Shown piece by piece: positions 55,655-64,000 of a stretch of DNA of 64,000 bases (the stretch's first letter is position 1; every line of letters starts with the position of its first letter). The notes beneath the pieces are model-generated. The model was not told the origin of the DNA and searched no databases. It worked only from the letters and a program-made list of their open reading frames with translations. The position numbers were made by a program, and so were the translations under genes. The DNA lies in contig NZ_AP024585.1 of the NCBI RefSeq assembly GCF_018323885.1, positions 4,092,001-4,156,000 on the forward strand. The letters run 5' to 3'. The stretch comes from Citrobacter amalonaticus. GTDB lineage: Bacteria; Pseudomonadota; Gammaproteobacteria; Enterobacterales; Enterobacteriaceae.

Positions 55655-55687
55655 CGCCCTCTTGTCTGCTGATAAGAGGGCGTTTTT
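55655..55687 (+). terminator. frd operon terminator
   Basis: CGCCCTCTT and AAGAGGGCG form a 9-bp stem, followed by TTTTT. In E. coli the equivalent hairpin is the ampC attenuator; here it simply ends frd. Confidence 0.88.
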
Positions 55688-55754
55688 ATCATTCCCGCCA
55701 TTATTTCCCCCACCAGGTTCTACACTTAGGAAAAAACACCCTAAGGATAAAACT

Positions 55755-56288
55755 ATGCGCCTGCTCCCCATCGTTGCCGCTGTAACCGCTGCGTTTCTTG
55801 TGGTCTCCTGTAGTACCCCAACCCCGCCACAGGGCGTTACCGTGGTGAATAACTTCGATGCCAAACGCTATCTCGGAACCTGGTACGAAATTGCCCGCTT
55901 TGATCATCGCTTTGAACGCGGACTGGAGAAGGTCACGGCGACTTATAGCCAGCGCGATGACGGTGGCCTTACTGTCATCAATAAAGGCTGGAATCCGGAC
56001 AGGAACAGATGGCAGCAAAGTGAAGGAAAAGCCTATTTTACCGGTGACCCAAGCCGCGCAGCGCTGAAGGTTTCGTTCTTTGGGCCTTTCTACGGCGGGT
56101 ATAACGTTATCGCGCTCGACAGAGAGTACCGACACGCGCTGGTCTGCGGCCCGGATCGCGACTACTTGTGGATACTCGCCCGCACGCCAACCATTTCTGA
56201 CGAAATGAAGCAGCAGATGCTGGCCGTCGCGACCCGGGAAGGGTTTGATGTCAATAAACTTATCTGGGTGAAGCAGCCCGGCGATTAG
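55755..56288 (+). CDS. blc: Outer membrane lipoprotein lipocalin Blc
   Basis: 177 residues. Lipoprotein signal peptide with lipobox VVSC, then a lipocalin barrel with the classic [16 protein letters not shown] motif and the second motif ([16 protein letters not shown]). Binds lysophospholipids; stationary-phase expression in E. coli. Its 3' end overlaps gdx by four bases on the opposite strand. Confidence 0.96.
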   Translation: MRLLPIVAAVTAAFLVVSCSTPTPPQGVTVVNNFDAKRYLGTWYEIARFDHRFERGLEKVTATYSQRDDGGLTVINKGWNPDRNRWQQSEGKAYFTGDPSRAALKVSFFGPFYGGYNVIALDREYRHALVCGPDRDYLWILARTPTISDEMKQQMLAVATREGFDVNKLIWVKQPGD

Positions 56289-56602
56289 TGGGTGCTTAAT
56301 TTCAGACCAATAATACCGACAACGATTAACGCCAGACTTGCCAGACGCATGGGATTGGCCGATTCGCCCAGCAGCAGAATACCGGTGATGGCGGCACCGA
56401 CGGCGCCAATCCCTGTCCACACGGCATACGCGGTACCCACGGGTAGCGTTTTCATCGCCCACGCAAGGAGCGCCATACTGACGATCATCGCGGCAATGGT
56501 GATGATACTCGGTGTCAGGCGACTAAAACCGTGGGTATATTTCAGCCCCACCGCCCAAACGACTTCAAGCAGACCGGCGATTAATAAGATTATCCAGGAC
56601 AT
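56285..56602 (-). CDS. gdx: Guanidinium exporter Gdx (SugE), SMR family
   Basis: 105 residues, four membrane helices, dual-topology dimer of the small multidrug resistance family. Signature [18 protein letters not shown] includes the central glutamate; [15 protein letters not shown] and GESANPMRL are typical of the Gdx subtype. Exports guanidinium in exchange for protons. Controlled by the guanidine-II riboswitch in its leader. Confidence 0.95.
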   Translation of the reverse strand: MSWIILLIAGLLEVVWAVGLKYTHGFSRLTPSIITIAAMIVSMALLAWAMKTLPVGTAYAVWTGIGAVGAAITGILLLGESANPMRLASLALIVVGIIGLKLSTH

Positions 56603-56620
56603 ATCAGGCTCCAGAGAAAT

Positions 56621-56662
56621 GGGGCCGTCCCCGATGAAAGAAGCGTTCGCAGGTCGTCCTGC
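56621..56662 (-). ncRNA. Guanidine-II (mini-ykkC) riboswitch upstream of gdx
   Basis: On the transcript two short hairpins with the diagnostic ACGR loops: GCAGG-ACGA-CCTGC (56649-56662) and GGGG-ACGG-CCCC (56621-56632), separated by 16 bases and followed by a GGAG ribosome site before the ATG. The kissing loops bind guanidinium and expose the ribosome site. Recognition is from sequence; family and ligand from established knowledge. Confidence 0.92.
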
Positions 56663-56858
56663 AAAGCTGAAGGTGGAAAAAACATTCTTGCCCGAGCGGC
56701 GGTGAATTTCAACATTTTTATCTTTCCGCACCTAAAAGCTTGAATTAGGCGCATTTCGCTGCGTATTTTGCGCATTCAGCACTCATCCGACTTCTCTATG
56801 ATGGGACGCTTTCTGAAGTCAGGAAGCCATTTGCCTTACTTCTGAATGCGAAAACGCT

Positions 56859-57449
56859 ATGTTGAAAATATTAGTGATTGACCGTTGCCACTTCACCCGC
56901 ACAGGGATCGAGGCATGGCTTAATCATTCCGAACTCTTTAATACGTCGTTTCTGGTCTCTGGGCTCAATAATCTCTTACTGGTTAAAGAGCACATCCAGC
57001 AGTGGAAACCTCACCTGGTTATTGCGGACTTATACGGTTTTCTCAACGACACCCTGTCGGCCGAGTCCATTGCCCCATTTTTACTCGCCTGCGGCAGCAG
57101 TCCGTTGATATTACTGGAGTCAGGAGGCGTGATGGTAGAGACGCAGCGCTATCCTGTCTGTGCGTCATTAACCAAGCAGGTCTCTTTGGCGATACTGGCT
57201 GAAAATATCCACAACGCCCTGCTGAGCGGCTCGGTATCGGAAGCGCCCGGCAATGCCTCGACGCTGCTTACACCTCAGGAAGAGAAAGTACTGACGATGT
57301 GGATGGAGGGGGCGAGTAACAACGCGATTGCCTGTGCTCTCAGTATTCATGGCAAAACGGTGTACACCTACAAACGCAATATCCGCATGAAGTTACACAT
57401 GGATAATCGCTTTTCGCCGTTTCTTGCGCCAGCCGAACTGAAAAATTAA
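56859..57449 (+). CDS. ecnR: LuxR/UhpA-type regulator EcnR
   Basis: 196 residues. N-terminal receiver-like domain that starts ILVIDRCHFTRTGIEAWL but is poor in the acidic pocket residues expected for phosphorylation, then a LuxR helix-turn-helix (LLTPQEEKVLTMWMEGASN, GKTVYTYKRNIRMKL). Lies next to entericidin genes as in Citrobacter freundii and Salmonella; absent from K-12. It may regulate the locus; target untested. Confidence 0.85.
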   Translation: MLKILVIDRCHFTRTGIEAWLNHSELFNTSFLVSGLNNLLLVKEHIQQWKPHLVIADLYGFLNDTLSAESIAPFLLACGSSPLILLESGGVMVETQRYPVCASLTKQVSLAILAENIHNALLSGSVSEAPGNASTLLTPQEEKVLTMWMEGASNNAIACALSIHGKTVYTYKRNIRMKLHMDNRFSPFLAPAELKN

Positions 57450-57482
57450 CGGCACGACAACACTGCCGTACCGTTTTCACCG

Positions 57483-57629
57483 TTACTGCTGAGCTTTGGT
57501 TGCTGCGCCTGAAATAGCGTTGCCGCCGTCGGAGATGTCTTCGCCCACACCACGTGTGGTGTTACACGCAGTCAACACGGAGGAAAGTACTAACACAGAA
57601 AAGATCGCTGCAATTGTCTTTTTAACCAT
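57483..57629 (-). CDS. ecnB: Entericidin B, bacteriolytic lipoprotein
   Basis: 48 residues, too short for many gene finders. Lipoprotein signal ([17 protein letters not shown]) and a short amphipathic mature part ([18 protein letters not shown]). Toxin partner of EcnA; in E. coli promoted by sigma-S and repressed by EnvZ/OmpR. GGAAG precedes the ATG at 57629. Confidence 0.93.
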   Translation of the reverse strand: MVKKTIAAIFSVLVLSSVLTACNTTRGVGEDISDGGNAISGAATKAQQ

Positions 57630-57737
57630 AACGTCTTCCTTTTCTAGCCAATGTTATTTGTGTAGTGCCACTTAATCATAGACAAGATCCCGAACAATGC
57701 CGGGAGATAGACGCTTTTTAGGACGATGAGAAGAAAA

Positions 57738-57872
57738 TTAACTGGCCGCGTGGGAAATGGAATTGCCGAGGTGCTTAATATCCTCACCAAAGCCGCGCGC
57801 GGTATTGCAGCCCGCCAGCAACGAGGTGGTGAGAAGAATCAGTGTTACAAGACCGAGAAGACGTTTCATCAT
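57738..57872 (-). CDS. ecnA: Entericidin A, antidote lipoprotein
   Basis: 44 residues, starting MMKRLLGLVTLIL, lipobox LLAGC, mature NTARGFGEDIKHLGNSIS. Antagonises EcnB lysis. GGCAGGA lies just before the first ATG (57872); the second ATG (57869) is possible. About three residues longer than the K-12 protein, all in the signal peptide. Confidence 0.9.
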   Translation of the reverse strand: MMKRLLGLVTLILLTTSLLAGCNTARGFGEDIKHLGNSISHAAS

Positions 57873-57935
57873 TCCTGCCCTGGATAAACAATGGCGCAGC
57901 AAAGCTGCTGCACCATAATGAGCTAAACGCGCGGA

Positions 57936-58502
57936 TTATTTAACGCGGGAAACGTATTCGCCTGAACGCGTATCCACTTTAATCACTTCGCCAATCTGAA
58001 CGAACAGAGGCACTTTAACTACGGCGCCAGTAGACAGCGTTGCCGGCTTGCCACCTGTACCAGCGGTATCGCCTTTCAGACCCGGATCGGTATCAACGAT
58101 TTCCAGTTCAACAAAGTTCGGCGGCGTCACGGAGATAGGCTGACCGTTCCACAGGGTCACGATGCACTCAGCCTGATCCAGCAACCATTTTCCGCTATCG
58201 CCAATCGCTTTAGCATCTGCGGAAAGCTGCTCGAAGGTTTCGTTGTTCATGAAGTGCCAGAACTCGCCGTCGTTGTACAGGTAAGTCAGGTTCATATCTA
58301 CAACGTCAGCGCCTTCAGCAGAGTCAGTCGACTTGAAGGTTTTCTCAACGCGAGTACCGGTCAGCAGGCGACGCAGTTTCACGCGCGCAAAAGCCTGACC
58401 TTTACCTGGTTTAACGAATTCGCTGGCTTCAACCGCATAAGGTTCGCCGTCCAACATGATTTTAAGACCAGCACGAAAATCGTTGCTATAGTACGTTGCC
58501 AT
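57936..58502 (-). CDS. efp: Translation elongation factor P
   Basis: 188 residues, three beta-barrel domains. The modified lysine is Lys34 in the loop KPGKGQAF. Relieves ribosome stalling at polyproline. Modified by EpmA and EpmB, both encoded in this window. Divergent from epmB with a 41-base gap. Confidence 0.98.
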   Translation of the reverse strand: MATYYSNDFRAGLKIMLDGEPYAVEASEFVKPGKGQAFARVKLRRLLTGTRVEKTFKSTDSAEGADVVDMNLTYLYNDGEFWHFMNNETFEQLSADAKAIGDSGKWLLDQAECIVTLWNGQPISVTPPNFVELEIVDTDPGLKGDTAGTGGKPATLSTGAVVKVPLFVQIGEVIKVDTRSGEYVSRVK

Positions 58503-58543
58503 AAGGCCCTCTGAAAATTGTTAACTGGTAGCTAAGCCACAAA

Positions 58544-59572
58544 ATGGCGCATATTGTAACCCTAAATACCCCATCCAGAGAAGATTGGTTATCGCAACTT
58601 GCCGATGTTGTGACCAATCCCGATGAACTCCTGCGTCTTTTGAATATAGACGCAGATGAAAAACTGTTGGCTGGACGCGACGCCAAACGGCTGTTCGCCC
58701 TGCGCGTGCCGCGTGCATTTATCGCACGTATGGAAAAAGGCAATCCTGACGATCCGCTTTTACGTCAGGTACTTACCTCCGAAGATGAGTTTATTACCGC
58801 GCCGGGTTTCTCCACCGATCCGCTGGAAGAACAGCATAGCGTCGTACCGGGACTGCTGCATAAATACCGTAACCGGGCGCTGCTGCTGGTGAAAGGCGGC
58901 TGTGCGGTAAATTGTCGCTATTGCTTCCGTCGCCACTTTCCGTACGCCGAAAATCAGGGAAATAAGCGAAACTGGCAGACGGCGCTGGACTACATTAGCG
59001 CGCACACCGAGCTGGATGAGATCATTTTCTCCGGCGGCGATCCGCTGATGGCCAAAGATCATGAGCTGGACTGGCTGCTCACACAACTGGAAGCCATTCC
59101 CCATATCAAACGTCTGCGTATTCACAGTCGCCTGCCCATCGTCATCCCTGCGAGGATTACGGAGGGGCTGGTTGCCCGCTTCACCCGTTCTTCGCTGCAG
59201 ATCCTGCTGGTGAATCACATTAACCACGCTAACGAGGTGGATGACGCGTTTCGACAAGCAATGGCGAAACTACGCATCGCAGGCGTTACGCTGCTCAATC
59301 AGAGCGTCCTGTTGCGTGGCGTCAATGATAACGCGCAGACGCTGGCGAACCTCAGTAATGCGCTGTTTGATGCGGGCGTCATGCCCTATTACCTGCACGT
59401 GCTGGATAAAGTGCAAGGGGCGGCGCATTTCATGGTGACGGATGATGACGCGCGCCAGATTGTGCGTGAACTGCTCACCCTGGTCTCGGGTTATATGGTG
59501 CCCAAACTGGCGCGGGAAATTGGCGGCGAACCGAGTAAAACGCCACTGGATTTACAACTGCGTCAACAATAA
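58544..59572 (+). CDS. epmB: L-lysine 2,3-aminomutase EpmB
   Basis: 342 residues (YjeK). Radical SAM and PLP enzyme converting L-lysine to (R)-beta-lysine for EF-P. Radical SAM cluster in CAVNCRYCFRRHFPY; SGGDPLM and the PLP lysine in LHVLDKVQGAAHF are visible. The ATG lies 41 bases from the efp start, giving a shared bidirectional promoter gap. Confidence 0.96.
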   Translation: MAHIVTLNTPSREDWLSQLADVVTNPDELLRLLNIDADEKLLAGRDAKRLFALRVPRAFIARMEKGNPDDPLLRQVLTSEDEFITAPGFSTDPLEEQHSVVPGLLHKYRNRALLLVKGGCAVNCRYCFRRHFPYAENQGNKRNWQTALDYISAHTELDEIIFSGGDPLMAKDHELDWLLTQLEAIPHIKRLRIHSRLPIVIPARITEGLVARFTRSSLQILLVNHINHANEVDDAFRQAMAKLRIAGVTLLNQSVLLRGVNDNAQTLANLSNALFDAGVMPYYLHVLDKVQGAAHFMVTDDDARQIVRELLTLVSGYMVPKLAREIGGEPSKTPLDLQLRQQ

Positions 59573-59733
59573 CCTCGCAATCAGGTGTCCGTATCCGGAC
59601 ACCTGTCACCAAAACCCCGGATTCCCCCATTCTGTATGCTATTTTAGCGACACCTTGCGAACTATATATTTAAAAATCATATGTATAAGTCGCAACTAAT
59701 CGCTGAATTTATTATTGGTGAGGGAGAACCGTT

Positions 59734-60600
59734 ATGGCTATCAGTATCAAAGGAGTGAATACGGGTGTTATTCGTAAAGCGAACGAATTCATCGCGCTGG
59801 CGCTGAAAATTAAAGAGCTAAGGAACAAGGAATCGCTGTTTTTTCTACCTGCGCTGGAATTACGCGATCTGCTGATTGCCGTGGAAAGTCGTCTGTACCA
59901 GAAACAGCAACTGAACGCTGCCGAACGTCAGCACTACGAAAAAACGCGCGATGCTATCAGCAAGAAAATGCAGGAAAACACTCCCGCGATGGTGGAAAAC
60001 GAACTTCGACATGCGGATATTCATCGCCGTGTCACCGCCGTCGCCTTAACTGACGCGAGTGGTGACAACATCACACTGACCTTCACGCTTCACGATGGCA
60101 CAACCTGCGACCTGCGGGTGAACGAATTGCAGATTGATACTTTGGTGTATGCCATTATTCGGGCGATAGAGAACGCGGGTATGCGGGAACTGGCACTGAG
60201 GATCTCCTCGTTGCTGGATTTTTTGCCGCTGTACGATGCGGACTGTCTGGACCATGAGCGACTGGAATACGACGCCTACACGCAGTCAGAGTGGAAACAC
60301 GCGCTTTTCACGCATTATCTTGCGGTACTTTATCGTTTTACGGATGAAACAGGAAAGGAACGGTTCTGCGGCGCTGTCGTGAAAACCCGCGTTCCATCGG
60401 GTAGTAAAGAGGCGGAAGCCATTTCCCGTCGTGTACTCGACTTTAGCCCGAGGCTGAAAAAGCTGGCAGGTAAATCGTGTCAGGCTTTTGTCAGAACGCT
60501 GACGGCGGATAAAGCGCAGACGCTGACCCAGGAGCAATGCCTGCGCGCGCTACATCATTTACGGGTTCAGTCCGTTAACGCCTCAACACAGCACGCCTGA
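59734..60600 (+). CDS. yjeJ: YjeJ, uncharacterised protein
   Basis: 288 residues (K-12 289), starting MAISIKGVNTGVIRKANEF. No signal peptide or membrane helix. Mixed alpha/beta, Lys/Glu-rich helical N-terminal half (KIKELRNKESLF, AAERQHYEKTRDAISKK). No motif known to me gives a function. GAGGGAG precedes the ATG. Conserved in enterobacteria between epmB and yjeI. Confidence 0.88.
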   Translation: MAISIKGVNTGVIRKANEFIALALKIKELRNKESLFFLPALELRDLLIAVESRLYQKQQLNAAERQHYEKTRDAISKKMQENTPAMVENELRHADIHRRVTAVALTDASGDNITLTFTLHDGTTCDLRVNELQIDTLVYAIIRAIENAGMRELALRISSLLDFLPLYDADCLDHERLEYDAYTQSEWKHALFTHYLAVLYRFTDETGKERFCGAVVKTRVPSGSKEAEAISRRVLDFSPRLKKLAGKSCQAFVRTLTADKAQTLTQEQCLRALHHLRVQSVNASTQHA

Positions 60601-60627
60601 TGGCGCTGCGCTTATCAGGCCTACGAC
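60600..60627. repeat. REP half-unit after yjeJ
   Basis: ATGGCGCTGCGCTTATCAGG-type sequence overlapping the yjeJ stop, a Y-type REP fragment. Confidence 0.5.
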
Positions 60628-60640
60628 ATAACTTCGAGTC

Positions 60641-60767
60641 ATTACACAAAATCATTCAATCAGAATCGCGGCGGCAAGCGAAGAAATCCCCAGGAGCATA
60701 GATAACTATGTGACTGGGGTTTCACAGCGCAGCCAACAAAGAGGCTGGTTGAAGGATGAAGTGTAAT
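60641..60767 (+). repeat. ERIC element between yjeJ and yjeI
   Basis: Full-length 127-base ERIC. Outer ends ATTACAC (60641-60647) and GTGTAAT (60761-60767) are exact inverse complements. The core is CCCCAGGAGCATAG / CTATGTGACTGGGG, flanked by GGCGGCAAGCG and GCAGCCAACAAAGAGGC. Its right end touches the yjeI stop codon, so yjeI transcripts run into it. Confidence 0.92.
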
Positions 60768-61120
60768 CAATTAGGGCACTTATAAACCTGGCCAATCATC
60801 TCACTGGCCGTCGGGACAAAGCTGGATAACATGCCCTGGCTCGGGCTGCTGACGCCATAAATCACGTTGCCGCCCATCGCTGCTGCCTGGTTGCGCAGGT
60901 CATTTGCCGCACCACGCATAGAACCGCCTTCTTCACCGTGCTGACCTGAAAGCCAGTTGCTTTGCTTCCCGGTGGCCGTGCCAATCAACTGACATTCAGC
61001 GCCTGGCTTCTCTTCCACAAAGCGAACACTTTGCCCTGCGGAACTCAGTTCGTTGCTGGAGCTACAACCCGCCATCAGTAGCGCGGCACCGACGATCCCT
61101 GCTAAATATTTCACGTGCAT
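60767..61120 (-). CDS. yjeI: YjeI, DUF4156 lipoprotein
   Basis: 117 residues from the ATG at 61120. Lipobox LLMAGC after a short hydrophobic segment, then CQLIGTATGKQSNW and RNQAAAMGGNVIYGVS, typical of the DUF4156 outer membrane lipoproteins. Function unknown. The stop codon abuts an ERIC. Confidence 0.92.
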   Translation of the reverse strand: MHVKYLAGIVGAALLMAGCSSSNELSSAGQSVRFVEEKPGAECQLIGTATGKQSNWLSGQHGEEGGSMRGAANDLRNQAAAMGGNVIYGVSSPSQGMLSSFVPTASEMIGQVYKCPN

Positions 61121-61188
61121 GTTATTCCCCATAATCAATGAGCTGGACGTTTTGTCCGTCACTGAATCTTATACTAAAAAGATGACCA

Positions 61189-61229
61189 AAAGAAAAACCC
61201 CCGAACATTTCTGCCCGAGGGTTTCTCAT
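61189..61229 (-). terminator. groESL operon terminator
   Basis: On the minus strand AAACCCTCG..CGGGGGTTTTTC forms a stem with a T-rich tail. A second perfect hairpin (CACCCTGCA / TGCAGGGTG, 61245-61273) lies closer to the groL stop and may protect the 3' end. Confidence 0.75.
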
Positions 61230-61278
61230 TTCTGGGAGATAAACACCCTGCAGCCTGAAGGATGCAGGGTGTAGGCGA

Positions 61279-62937
<1,659 letters not shown>

Positions 62938-62968
62938 TTAAATTCGTATGTTCAGTGTCGTTCGCGGA

Positions 62969-63370
<402 letters not shown>

Positions 63371-63534
63371 GGCAATGTAAAAAAAAATTCTGATCAGCAA
63401 AAAATCCTGTAAAAACCCTACTTACCTCACATTTCTCGCCTATTTAATCGCTGGCGTCATAAGCAAATCTGATTGTGATAACATCGAAAACCTGCGCAGT
63501 GGCCTGGCATTCAGGCGCAAACGGATAACAACTC

Positions 63535-64000
63535 ATGAGTGGACTGAAACAAGAGCTTGGATTGGCTCAGGGTATTGGCCTGTTGTCGACATCATTATTG
63601 GGAACAGGCGTGTTTGCCGTCCCGGCCCTGGCGGCACTGGTAGCAGGCAACAACAGCCTGTGGGCCTGGCCAGTTTTGATTGTGCTGGTGTTTCCCGTTG
63701 CGATTGTGTTTGCCCTGCTAGGCCGACATTACCCCAGCGCAGGCGGCGTCGCACATTTCGTCGGCATGGCGTTTGGCCCACATCTTGAACGGGTCACCGG
63801 CTGGCTGTTTTTGTCCGTCATTCCCGTGGGTCTTCCTGCTGCGCTGCACATTGCCGCCGGGTTTGGTCAGGCGATGTTTGGCTGGCACGGCTGGCAACTA
63901 TTGCTGGCCGAACTGGGTACACTGGCGCTGGTGTGGTTTATCGGTTCACGCGGCGCGAGCTCCAGCGCAAACCTGCAAACGGTGATTGCCGGTCTGATCG
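63535..64000 (+). CDS. yjeH: L-methionine/branched-chain amino acid exporter YjeH (3' end outside window)
   Basis: 155 codons are visible without a stop, starting MSGLKQELGLAQGIGLLSTS; the frame runs off the window. APC-family permease: TM1 GIGLLSTSLLGTGVFAVPALA carries the G-x-G-x-F pattern. In E. coli it exports methionine and branched-chain amino acids. Divergent from groS. Confidence 0.93.
   Translation, partial: MSGLKQELGLAQGIGLLSTSLLGTGVFAVPALAALVAGNNSLWAWPVLIVLVFPVAIVFALLGRHYPSAGGVAHFVGMAFGPHLERVTGWLFLSVIPVGLPAALHIAAGFGQAMFGWHGWQLLLAELGTLALVWFIGSRGASSSANLQTVIAGLI

Noticed and set aside
55648..55754. Remnant of ampC after frdD
   Set aside because: The gap is too short and only shows a terminator and the blc leader.

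Overview
The window is a stretch of enterobacterial chromosome, collinear in inverted orientation with the msrA/ytfL to groES/yjeH segment of Escherichia coli K-12. Protein lengths and motifs match E. coli and Salmonella gene for gene. Presence of ecnR beside ecnAB, absence of ampC between frdD and blc, and an AraC/DMT pair not in K-12 point to a Citrobacter-like or Salmonella-like member of Enterobacteriaceae. The Citrobacter groups without chromosomal ampC are my best guess; this is an inference from gene content.

Layout. 1-4.6 kb: the distal part of an AT-rich chaperone-usher fimbrial operon (chaperone, usher, a decayed pilin-domain gene, two-domain tip adhesin). 4.8-18.5 kb: paeA(ytfL), ytfK, ytfJ, cysQ, cpdB, ytfH/qorB, an AraC regulator, ytfF, ytfE with a perfect NsrR palindrome, cycA, fklB, ytfB and a DMT exporter. 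18.7-20.1 kb: rpsF-priB-rpsR-rplI with an S6:S18-type leader. 20.3-25.1 kb: a TSUP permease, yjfY, yjfP, bsmA, yjfN and aidB; the K-12 ula operon and yjfIJKLMC are absent. 25.2-29.1 kb: nsrR-rnr-rlmB. 29.3-41.3 kb: purA, yjeT, and the leftward superoperon nnr-tsaE-amiB-mutL-miaA-hfq-hflX-hflK-hflC. 41.3-49.5 kb: queG, three identical tRNA-Gly genes, orn, rsgA, psd, mscM. 49.6-51.0 kb: an AT-rich islet with two coupled membrane-associated proteins, one carrying a lysozyme/transglycosylase-like residue pattern. 51-64 kb: epmA, frdABCD, blc, gdx with a guanidine-II riboswitch, ecnR, ecnB, ecnA, efp, epmB, yjeJ, yjeI, groL, groS with a sigma-32 promoter, and the start of yjeH.

Functional links inside the window: NsrR and its target ytfE; EF-P and its two beta-lysylation enzymes EpmA and EpmB; the MutL/MiaA/Hfq/HflXKC superoperon; fumarate reductase behind an FNR-type promoter; the entericidin antidote/toxin pair with its regulator; three DUF1471 stress proteins within about 2 kb. 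Three ERIC elements (one carrying a 71-nt triple-hairpin insertion) and several REP/BIME units lie in the intergenic gaps.

Most of the window is ordinary core genome. The parts deserving attention are the fimbrial pseudogene, the 49.6-51.0 kb islet, the modified ERIC between nsrR and rnr, and the deletions/insertions relative to K-12. All family assignments come from reading the sequence and from memory of the families; no search was run.
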